A stretch of DNA of 14,073 nucleotides from JACPXH01 sp964409225. GTDB lineage: Bacteria > Patescibacteriota > Minisyncoccia > JACPXH01. Below are positions 6,809-12,556 of this stretch, in pieces. Position 1 is the stretch's first letter. Each line of letters starts with the position of its first letter. The stretch covers positions 1 through 14,073 of the forward strand of contig CAYPCM010000018.1 in the NCBI GenBank assembly GCA_964409225.1. The letters are read 5' to 3'. The notes under the pieces are model-generated. The model was not told where the DNA came from. It saw only the letters and a list, made by a program, of their open reading frames with translations, and did not search any database. The position numbers were made by a program, and so were the translations under genes.

Positions 6809-7173
6809 CCCGACGCGCGGGCGAGCCGCTCGACTCCCTGCTCGCCCTCAAGTTTCTCTCCGCCGGGAAGTATCCAGGTGGGATACCCCTGCACGCCTTG
6901 CTCGAGACACCGCTTCGGCTCACTCGGGCACTCGACGTACGGAACGAACCGGAATGATGACCCGAACGCGCGCTTCTCGTTCTGGCAGTGCGAACACCAG
7001 TCCGCCCCGTACAGCGTAACGCCTTTGGAGGCGAGACACCGGGCGAATGAATCGAAGGCGTGGGCCGTTGGCGCCTGCCACTGCCGTCCCCAAATCAAAA
7101 ATGAAATTGCAAAAAGCAAAATGCCAATGCAAAACGCAAAAATCATTCTTAACTTTAAGCTGTCATTATTCAC
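6793..7173 (-). CDS. Membrane-anchored thioredoxin-like protein (VKOR-associated type)
   Basis: 126 residues. One N-terminal helix (about 10-28), then a small thioredoxin-like domain: VTLYGADWCSHCQNEK (active-site pair C60-S-H-C63), FRFVPYVEC, a second pair C82/C89, and GYPTW with the cis-Pro at 98. YGAxWCxHC plus PYVEC...GYPTW is what I know from the thioredoxin domain fused to bacterial VKOR proteins. Here it stands alone. The likely job is disulfide reduction or exchange outside the membrane, possibly fed by the CcdA-like protein encoded just upstream. The membrane helix is encoded by an AT-rich repeat. The start is a GTG at 7173. ATG 7146 is possible and would leave the anchor intact. Confidence 0.85.
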   Translation of the reverse strand: MNNDSLKLRMIFAFCIGILLFAISFLIWGRQWQAPTAHAFDSFARCLASKGVTLYGADWCSHCQNEKRAFGSSFRFVPYVECPSEPKRCLEQGVQGYPTWILPGGEKLEGEQGVERLARASGCAVE

Positions 7174-7195
7174 TTTGATTTTTCAACTTTGATGT
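7084..7195 (-). repeat. AT-rich repeat spanning the start of the thioredoxin gene
   Basis: On the minus strand it reads as imperfect units such as ATTTTTGCGTTTTGCATT, GGCATTTTGCTTTTTGCAA and TTTCATTTTTGATTT, preceded by AAGTTGAAAAATCAAAG. The 3' half is translated as the membrane helix (IFAFCIGILLFAISFLI). AACTTTAAGC at 7151-7160 (plus) is shared in near-identical form with the repeat at 8597-8632 (AACTTTAAAC). Confidence 0.6.
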
Positions 7196-7200
7196 ACCGA

Positions 7201-7701
7201 CTACTCGTCGCAGCAATCAACGAGCTTATTTACAATATCTTTGAGCGTCCAGGGCTTATCCGCTGCTGCCGCCTGCTTGAACCCGACTGCATCAATGAGC
7301 TTCAGACGCAACCCCCAGAAAAGCGCGTACATCTTGGACGCATAATCAAAGGTTTCCTTCGACTCTTTTATCTTGCCATCGGCCTGCAGTTTCGTGCCGA
7401 CCTCAATCAGCCGCATGGTCGTGGCAAGTAGATGTTTGGAGATACACCACGTCTCGCCTTCATGGCGCGAGACCAGCCGCCCCAGGAGGGCCTTGCGCGC
7501 CTCACGCACTTCACTTATTAGATCGAAGTATTCGGGCTTTTCCGTTTTAGACCCGGTAAAGAAGAGGTGCTCTTCGAGACTCACGAGGTTCATGACCGCG
7601 ATGCTCAAATCTTCTTCGGTCGAAAGATCAACAGATCCGAACTTCTTGAGCGCCTCGATCTTTTTCACGAGGTCTTCCATGACGAGATGGCTATTGCTCA
7701 T
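7201..7701 (-). CDS. Soluble helical protein ending in Cys-Cys, unknown function
   Basis: 166 residues, no membrane helix, predicted mainly alpha-helical. The central block DLSIAVMNLVSLEEH...PEYFDLISEVREARKALL, then GETWCISKHLLATTMRLIEVG (C86, H90) and MYALFWGLRLKLIDAVG, looks like a conserved family I recall from Parcubacteria-type genomes but cannot name. The C-terminus is LVDCCDE (C163-C164). A terminal Cys pair near acidic residues suggests metal or thiol chemistry, which is inference. It sits between the CcdA-like and thioredoxin genes. ATG 7701 is used. ATG 7680 (codon 8) is an alternative, with AATAAT at 7709-7704 as a possible -10. Confidence 0.75.
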   Translation of the reverse strand: MSNSHLVMEDLVKKIEALKKFGSVDLSTEEDLSIAVMNLVSLEEHLFFTGSKTEKPEYFDLISEVREARKALLGRLVSRHEGETWCISKHLLATTMRLIEVGTKLQADGKIKESKETFDYASKMYALFWGLRLKLIDAVGFKQAAAADKPWTLKDIVNKLVDCCDE

Positions 7702-7794
7702 AGATTATTTTTCCAGTCAAACATCGTTTTACTGCTCGAGCGGAGGGCTGAGCGCTTCCCGACTCGGCTCGAAGCGTAACCGGGAAACCATCAA
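7702..7794. other. Gap with two mutually exclusive short stems
   Basis: The minus strand holds CGCTTC (7776-7771) pairing with GAAGCG (7758-7753), and also TTCCCG upstream of it pairing with CGGGAA (about 7761-7756). The two stems share bases, so only one can form. No U-tract follows. Nothing else is visible. Confidence 0.25.
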
Positions 7795-8595
7795 TTACAA
7801 CGCGAATATGGCCAGCCCCAGCGCCACCATGGCCAATCCGCCCCAAAGGCGCAAACTGCCGCTGGCTTCGCGCTTCCATTGCCGCACCCGATCGAGCAGC
7901 AGGCGATTGCTCGATAGCGCCAGTATAACCACAAGCGGCAGAATGAAGATGAGATTATACAACACCAGATATCCAACGCCTTTAAGATACGTCCCTTGAT
8001 CGTGAAGCAGCCCGAGTACAAGCAGATAGGGCCCGCCGGTGCAGGGAAACTCGCACAGCCCTACCAGCCCCCCGAGCGCAAACGCGCCTGGCAGCGACGC
8101 TTTCTCCATGAGCCGCGCCATGACCTGATGCGACGCCTGAGGAATACGCAGCTTGACCGGAAGAAACGCCGGAAAAAAGTGATTAACTAATGTGAGCATG
8201 CCCCATGCCACCAGCACCGACGCCCCCACCCTAGCCATAAAGTGCGGGGTACTAAAGAGATGCAGCGCCTGCAGGATGCCAAAGCCAATGAGTAGATAGA
8301 CGACGAACAAACCCAGTATATACGAAGTACCCACGGCCACGATTTTGCCCCGCACCGCGCCGAAGCCCACCAGGAAGGCCACGGTGAGTAGCAAAATCGA
8401 AAACGCGCACGGATTTAAGCTGTCAATGAGCGCCGCCACGCTCACGAGCGGCAACAACCATTGACCGCTGTTTGACAGATTCCACAGCGCCGTCGTCCCG
8501 ACATTCCCGAACCGGAAAAAAGCGACCACACCGAAGAGTACGGCAACAGCGGCGATCAATACGACAATACTCAATTTTGACTTGCTCGGTTCCAT
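7795..8595 (-). CDS. CcdA/DsbD-type transmembrane thiol electron carrier
   Basis: 266 residues with about seven hydrophobic helices. It moves reducing equivalents from cytoplasmic thioredoxin across the membrane. The two redox motifs are both present: LIDSLNPCAFSILLLT (N61-P62-C63) in the first core helix and GLVGLCEFPCTGGPYLLVLG (C181, C185) in the fourth. These match the cytochrome c biogenesis protein transmembrane region family. The second motif is C-x3-C ahead of TGGPYL, a form common in small CcdA relatives. An extra N-terminal helix and loop (1-50) precede the core. No cytochrome c or haem-handling gene is visible, so the likely acceptor is the extracytoplasmic thioredoxin encoded about 600 bases downstream (inference). 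The DUF1573 gene lies 37 bases upstream. Confidence 0.9.
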   Translation of the reverse strand: MEPSKSKLSIVVLIAAVAVLFGVVAFFRFGNVGTTALWNLSNSGQWLLPLVSVAALIDSLNPCAFSILLLTVAFLVGFGAVRGKIVAVGTSYILGLFVVYLLIGFGILQALHLFSTPHFMARVGASVLVAWGMLTLVNHFFPAFLPVKLRIPQASHQVMARLMEKASLPGAFALGGLVGLCEFPCTGGPYLLVLGLLHDQGTYLKGVGYLVLYNLIFILPLVVILALSSNRLLLDRVRQWKREASGSLRLWGGLAMVALGLAIFAL

Positions 8596-8596
8596 T

Positions 8597-8632
8597 TCTA
8601 ACTTTTAACTTTAAACTTCTAACTATTTAAGT
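8597..8632 (-). repeat. AT-rich intergenic repeat before the CcdA-like gene
   Basis: On the minus strand: AGTTAGAAGTTTAAAGTTA then AAAGTTAGAA, directly before the ATG at 8595. It consists of a GTTA(G/A)AA-type unit repeated four times and fills the whole gap between the DUF1573 stop and the CcdA-like start. It leaves no canonical ribosome binding site. Confidence 0.6.
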
Positions 8633-9139
8633 CTACGGCCTCACCATCGCCGAGAACTTGAGTTCAAGGGTGGGTGCGTTCGCGCTTTCAATATAAACCA
8701 CGCGCTCAATCGGGCCGACGCCGGATGGCCCGTGCGCGGCCGGATCAAAAATCACTTCAACTTCGGCTTCTGCGCCGGGCAATAGCGTCTCGTTGATGCG
8801 CGGGATGAAGCCGTGGCCGGGCATGCCGTACGGACCTCTGGCCTTCCCGCCTGTTTTGGTGAACTTTGCCTCCGTGCACATACACGAAGTGTAGACCTTC
8901 TCGACTGCAACTTGATTTTCGCTCGTGTTTTTTAAGACATATGTATGCCGAACGCGTCCTTTGGCCATAGAGATTTCGCCAAAGTCGAACGACGTTTCTG
9001 TGGCCGCAAGCTCGCCGCCGCCGGACGAAACGATGCTGGCCGGCTGCCTACGCGCCTCGGGCCGCGAAAACCACACCAGCACCCCGAAAAGAACAAGAAA
9101 GATTGTTGAACCAATGATGACTGCTTTTTGTTGGGTCAT
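8633..9139 (-). CDS. Membrane-anchored DUF1573 protein
   Basis: 168 residues. One N-terminal helix (about 6-24), then an immunoglobulin-like extracytoplasmic domain with the DUF1573 signature SFDFGEISMAKGRVRHTYVLKN (50-71) and the Cys motif TSCMCTEA (C86, C88). A GPYGMPGHGFIP insert (102-113) precedes the terminal beta strands (EVEVIFDP, RVVYIESANAPTLELKF). DUF1573 proteins are extracytoplasmic and of unknown exact function. A CxCT motif is common in them and can bind metal or be redox-active. The position directly before a CcdA-type carrier suggests a thiol-linked role. Upstream, a weak TAGACA-16-TATGCG (9182-9155) is the best promoter I can see. Confidence 0.85.
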   Translation of the reverse strand: MTQQKAVIIGSTIFLVLFGVLVWFSRPEARRQPASIVSSGGGELAATETSFDFGEISMAKGRVRHTYVLKNTSENQVAVEKVYTSCMCTEAKFTKTGGKARGPYGMPGHGFIPRINETLLPGAEAEVEVIFDPAAHGPSGVGPIERVVYIESANAPTLELKFSAMVRP

Positions 9140-9145
9140 AGTCGG

Positions 9146-9206
9146 ATAAACCCCCGCATACCGCAGCGAATCGGACTGTCTATTTGGAAGTTTCTAGCGG
9201 GGTAAA
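9146..9206. repeat. Inverted pair of the CGGGG repeat between gene and terminator
   Basis: TTCTAGCGGGGTAAA (9192-9206, plus) matches the motif seen at 12388-12406 with one base changed. About 40 bases away ATAAACCCCCGC (9146-9157) is a partial copy in the opposite direction. The pair could base-pair in RNA over a 36-base loop. It sits in the 132-base gap 9140-9271 together with the terminator. Confidence 0.45.
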
Positions 9207-9211
9207 TTGCC

Positions 9212-9241
9212 AAAAATAAAAAGTCCCTCTGGACGAAGGAC
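9212..9241 (-). terminator. Intrinsic terminator after the small His/Cys membrane gene
   Basis: On the minus strand, GTCCTTC (9241-9235), loop GTCCA, and GAGGGAC (9229-9223) form a seven-pair stem with one G-U, followed by TTTTTATTTTT (9222-9212). It lies 30 bases after the stop of the gene at 9272, so it separates that gene from the DUF1573-led block. Confidence 0.75.
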
Positions 9242-9271
9242 GCGCAGGCCGCACTAAGCTGCTGTTGACTG

Positions 9272-9703
9272 CTAGGTAAACATCAGCCGCGCCTGCGCCT
9301 CAAAAAATACGCTCGGATCGCGCTTTTCACAAATAGTAAGCCACTTCAACAAGCGCTGTCCAGAAACCGCGACTGACTCCCAGACCGCGCTAATCTGCAT
9401 TCTAAGCACTCCTCGTGCGGCCGCGGCATTTACCAAGACAGCAAACGCAAAAATAGCGATAACCGCCGCAAGAAGCATCGCCAAAACCGCTACGCTGATG
9501 ACCGCAGTGGAAAATCCTTTGTAAGCCGCGGCATGGAACAAAGCCCAAGCCACCGGACCGTCTTGAGGGCAAGGCGCGGCTTGAGACGCCGCCGCCACGC
9601 ACGCATACTGGTTGTGCCCCTCGCCGTGTCCCATCGCAATAAAGCCAAAAACAGCAATACTAATGAAGCCCACGACAAGTAAAATGGCTGTAAGACGGTC
9701 CAT
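9272..9703 (-). CDS. Small membrane protein with His/Cys external loop, unknown function
   Basis: 143 residues from the ATG at 9703. Two hydrophobic regions (about 4-24 and 63-92) flank a loop MGHGEGHNQYACVAAASQ and AAPCPQ (24-46) rich in His, Met and Cys. A FHAAAYKGFSTAV segment leads into the second helix. The tail (95-143) is amphipathic and contains one Cys (ICEKRD). Proteins with this loop and the K-x-FSTA segment occur, as I recall, beside copper genes in candidate phyla, without known function. Metal binding by the loop is inference. The longer reading from 9769 overlaps the previous gene, and the TATATT box at 9718-9713 lies just before ATG 9703, so the shorter form is preferred. Confidence 0.7.
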   Translation of the reverse strand: MDRLTAILLVVGFISIAVFGFIAMGHGEGHNQYACVAAASQAAPCPQDGPVAWALFHAAAYKGFSTAVISVAVLAMLLAAVIAIFAFAVLVNAAAARGVLRMQISAVWESVAVSGQRLLKWLTICEKRDPSVFFEAQARLMFT

Positions 9704-9712
9704 ACCGATTTC

Positions 9713-9741
9713 AATATAGCACCCTTGTCGACACGAGGAAA
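9713..9741 (-). promoter_or_regulatory. Near-leaderless extended -10 promoter
   Basis: On the minus strand, TGC followed by TATATT (9718-9713) is an extended -10. Seventeen bases upstream TTTCCT (9741-9736) is a poor -35. TATATT ends nine bases before the ATG at 9703, leaving a leader of about two or three bases. Confidence 0.45.
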
Positions 9742-9756
9742 GTGGATAACCCAAAC

Positions 9757-11508
9757 CTAAAACTCCCACACGTTTAATCTGGTTACTCCGGCGTTTGATG
9801 CCAACGTTTTCGGCTTAATTCCTCGCGCTGACAAGTCGTCAGCCAGCGCCACGGCTGACCCCGGGGGGACGTGGCTGCGCAGAATATCGCCCTCGCCTTT
9901 AAAGAACACAAACTTTTCAATCCCTTGCTTCCTGAAAAATTCGTCTCCGCCTACCGCGTTGAAGGCGTCCACCGTCACCACCGGCCACCCGCCGTAAACA
10001 AGGCGGCGGTGAAAACTCCACAGCGCTGCTTTATCCGACAGCGAAGCGTCATAGACAATAAGCAAGGCCAGTTTCTCCTGTCTGGCTTTGCGGCCGGCAA
10101 CAATCGCGGCGCGACTTAGCTCGTTCACAAATTGATACTTCGAGGACAAAACCGAAGCGGGATAGCGCCCGGCAGTGAGGCGCACAAGATACTGTTCAAG
10201 ATCGTTGTAACCCCAATGCAGTCGGTCATAAGCCAAACGCGAAAAAGTCCATCTTTCTCGCCCAATCGGTACGGTGATGATATTCGTGTTAATACTGTAA
10301 ACAAGCTCAATCAAAAGCAGCGCGCCGATTAGGCAATACCGCCACGGCGCACTCGCCGCGAGCCACTGGCTTAGCCAAAGCCCACTAAGCGCGGCTAACC
10401 AAGGAGCCAACATCGTCAGAAACCTGTACGACGGCCCGATAAGCACAAGCAAAGCAGCCGTCGCAATCAAGCCCAGCCATAGAAAACGAGACTCAGCCAT
10501 TTCTTTTCGCGGTTCACGCCAAGCCGCGACCGCAGAAGCCAGCGCGGCCGCCAGGAACGCTCCTAGCGCCAGGGGCGAAAAAGTGTTGGTCAGATTCGGC
10601 CAGAACATTTGAAGGCGTTCGCCGACAGAACCAAACTCTTCTTTGCCGGGCAGGCGCTGCCATTCAGCCGGTTTTTGGCCAAAAAGATATGAAAATTGAA
10701 GATCAAAATGCCGAGTCACCTCGAACAATTTCAGATTGTATATAATGACCGGCAAAAACATCACGAGCGCTACCCCGACTGCTAGACCGAACCAACGCCA
10801 CTCCTGCCAGCGCCTTTGCCAAATTAACCAACCCGCGAAAACCGGCACCAGCACAAAAGCAGTGTATTTCGAGAGAAACGCAAACCCGAGCGCTACTCCC
10901 ACCGCCAACCAACGAACGATCTGCCGCTCACTATAATGTATCAGTACATTATAGGCTGGACCCGTTGGTGGCGGTGATTCTTTTGTTTTGATGGCGCGAA
11001 GAAAAAACCAGATTGCGGCGAGCCCAAAAAAGATGGCGAGCGACTCCAAAAGACCGATCCGGCTAATCCACACAGCTGGCGTAAGCACCGCCATGACCAA
11101 AGCCGCGGCAAGCCCGGCTCGTTCACTTGAAAGTCGACGCCCGATGAGATATTGAAGCCAAACTGCCATGACCCCGGCCAAAGCAAATGCAAACCGAACT
11201 CCCCACAAATTCTGGCCGAAAAGCCATAGCGTCGCTCGCTCAACAATAAACGCCAGGGGTGGAGCGTCATGGAATGACAGGTACGTCCAAAACGGCCGCG
11301 CGTTCAAAAGTTCAATCGGCGTCGGCTGATCCGGCGCAAATATAAAATCAAGATAGCCGACTGAACGGAACGCGTAGAACGCTTCGTCAGAAACTACATC
11401 GCCGCGATCGAGAAACGCGAACCGCACGACGGCAGCAATAACCAAAATCGCGATGATGGGCCAACGCACGCGCAAGAAGCGAACGTATTTTGTTGCTGCC
11501 TGCGGCAT
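9757..11508 (-). CDS. GT-C fold integral membrane glycosyltransferase (PMT/ArnT-like)
   Basis: 583 residues from the ATG at 11508 (a TTG three bases upstream is the alternative). About ten to twelve hydrophobic helices. After the first helix, LDRGDVVSDEAFYAFRS carries the acidic D-E pair of the catalytic first loop of GT-C transferases. FHDAPPLAFIVERA resembles the H-x-PPL segment of the PMT_2 group. The C-terminal part (from about 440) is soluble and ends NVWEF. The family takes a sugar from polyprenyl phosphate and transfers it outside the membrane to protein or lipid. The gene lies nine bases after a polyprenyl-phosphate mannose synthase-like gene, which would supply the donor. The acceptor is unknown. 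Confidence 0.85.
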   Translation of the reverse strand: MPQAATKYVRFLRVRWPIIAILVIAAVVRFAFLDRGDVVSDEAFYAFRSVGYLDFIFAPDQPTPIELLNARPFWTYLSFHDAPPLAFIVERATLWLFGQNLWGVRFAFALAGVMAVWLQYLIGRRLSSERAGLAAALVMAVLTPAVWISRIGLLESLAIFFGLAAIWFFLRAIKTKESPPPTGPAYNVLIHYSERQIVRWLAVGVALGFAFLSKYTAFVLVPVFAGWLIWQRRWQEWRWFGLAVGVALVMFLPVIIYNLKLFEVTRHFDLQFSYLFGQKPAEWQRLPGKEEFGSVGERLQMFWPNLTNTFSPLALGAFLAAALASAVAAWREPRKEMAESRFLWLGLIATAALLVLIGPSYRFLTMLAPWLAALSGLWLSQWLAASAPWRYCLIGALLLIELVYSINTNIITVPIGRERWTFSRLAYDRLHWGYNDLEQYLVRLTAGRYPASVLSSKYQFVNELSRAAIVAGRKARQEKLALLIVYDASLSDKAALWSFHRRLVYGGWPVVTVDAFNAVGGDEFFRKQGIEKFVFFKGEGDILRSHVPPGSAVALADDLSARGIKPKTLASNAGVTRLNVWEF

Positions 11509-11520
11509 CAAAGTTGGGGC

Positions 11521-12252
11521 TTAGTCCGCGGCGGGATGCCGGAAGCGGAGTCGCCACGGCAAAAGCGCCGCTTCCCACATGGTGCGCCGTGAGAGTTTAG
11601 AGACCCCCTGCCGCCGTTCAGTAAAGGTAATGGGCACCTCACAGATGGTGGCTCCAGCTCGAAGGAGGCGGTATTTAAGTTCAATAAGAAAACCATACCC
11701 ATCAGTTTTGATATAAGGCCAGGAGAGTCTTGCCAGCGCCTCACGTCGGATAGCGTGGAACCCGGCGGTAAAATCGGCCAAAGCGACGCGAAGTATCGAG
11801 CGGGTGTAACGGTTCGCGAATCGAGAAAGGAGCCGACGCGACAAAGGCCAGTTCACAACGGCACCTCCGGGCGCGTAGCGAGAGCCGATAGCCACATCAA
11901 CCCCGCGCAGCGCGTCTAAGAGTGCGCTGACCGAAGCCGGATCATGCGAAAAATCTGCATCCATTGTGATGATCGCTTCAACGCCTGACCACGCCAAAAC
12001 CTTCTGGAATGCCTCGCGGTACGCGCTGCCAAGTCCTAACTTGGCCGGCCGTTCGTGAAGGGCAAGCGCCGGGTAGTTTGATTTAAGTTTTTCCACCCGG
12101 CGGGCGGTGCCGTCAGGCGAAGCGTCATCAACCACCAGAACTGCGATCTCGGAATAGCGATAAAACAAATCCGTGATCAGACGAGAAATGTTTTCAGCCT
12201 CGTTGTAAGTGGGGATGAGCACCAACGCGCCCCGACCGGTGCGAGTATCCAT
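11521..12252 (-). CDS. Polyprenyl-phosphate mannose synthase-like GT2 glycosyltransferase
   Basis: 243 residues, soluble GT-A fold, no C-terminal membrane helices. LIPTYNEAENI (12-22), VVDDASPDGTA (40-50) and IITMDADFSHDP (94-105, the DxD metal site), then IGSRYAPGG, DFTAGFHAIRRE and ITFTERRQGVSKLS, are the order seen in DPM1-type enzymes. The predicted reaction is transfer of mannose (or another hexose) from a GDP- or UDP-sugar to a polyprenyl phosphate. The GT-C gene follows after nine bases, so the pair probably makes and uses the lipid-linked sugar for surface or protein glycosylation. It is the first minus-strand gene at the divergent boundary. No strong promoter is visible. Confidence 0.9.
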   Translation of the reverse strand: MDTRTGRGALVLIPTYNEAENISRLITDLFYRYSEIAVLVVDDASPDGTARRVEKLKSNYPALALHERPAKLGLGSAYREAFQKVLAWSGVEAIITMDADFSHDPASVSALLDALRGVDVAIGSRYAPGGAVVNWPLSRRLLSRFANRYTRSILRVALADFTAGFHAIRREALARLSWPYIKTDGYGFLIELKYRLLRAGATICEVPITFTERRQGVSKLSRRTMWEAALLPWRLRFRHPAAD

Positions 12253-12286
12253 ACACTACCAAGGCTACGCTAGGCCCCGAAAGCAG

Positions 12287-12420
12287 TAAACCCCGTTTAG
12301 AAGTCTAAGCAGTGTCTTCCAAAAAAGTAAATGAAAGCCGTTAGGCGGCTTCGCCTTTGGACTTACACAATAGATTGCCAAGCTATGGACTTCTAACGGG
12401 GTAAACCCCCCGTTAAGAAG
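12287..12420. repeat. About 120-bp element with inverted ends, plus an adjacent palindrome
   Basis: The left end TAAACCCCGTTTAGAAGTC (12287-12305) and right end GACTTCTAACGGGGTAAA (12388-12405) are inverted copies differing at two positions and one indel. The roughly 80-base interior has no ORF but contains a small stem (AGGCG/CGCCT, 12343-12356). A further inverted copy, AAACCCCCCGTTAAGAAG (12403-12420), overlaps the right end and makes a strong palindrome at 12390-12420. No U-tract follows on either strand. It occupies most of the 298-base gap between the divergent genes. Confidence 0.55.
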
Positions 12421-12479
12421 CACGCCGAATGCGCCTACTGATACGTTCTAGCGTACCCAATTCTTCTCTCCCCAGACTC

Positions 12480-12507
12480 TTGACTTATCAAGCAACATAT
12501 GTATAAT
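12480..12507 (+). promoter_or_regulatory. Strong sigma70-type promoter for the metalloprotease gene
   Basis: TTGACT (12480-12485), a 16-base spacer, and a perfect TATAAT (12502-12507). The predicted start is near 12514, a leader of about 43 bases. CTTGA-CTTA-TCAAG (12479-12492) is a small palindrome over the -35 and could be an operator. Confidence 0.75.
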
Positions 12508-12542
12508 AAAAGCAAGTAGATTTGCCGGAGAACAAACCGCAC

Positions 12543-12548
12543 AGGAGG
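12543..12548 (+). promoter_or_regulatory. Shine-Dalgarno that decides the protease start
   Basis: AGGAGG lies two bases before ATG 12551 and eight before ATG 12557. The second spacing is optimal, so 12557 is the likely start. This is the only strong, well-spaced ribosome binding site I see in the window. Confidence 0.65.
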
Positions 12549-12556
12549 GTATGCGG

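Noticed and set aside
7691..7879. 62-codon minus-strand frame across the gap before the Cys-Cys-tail gene
   Set aside because: It begins inside the CcdA-like gene in another frame and overlaps the next start, with no motif or ribosome binding site.
12390..12420. Palindrome with GC-rich stem as a terminator of a divergent gene
   Set aside because: No T-run follows on either strand, and no gene ends here: both neighbours start from this gap. Treated as a repeat.
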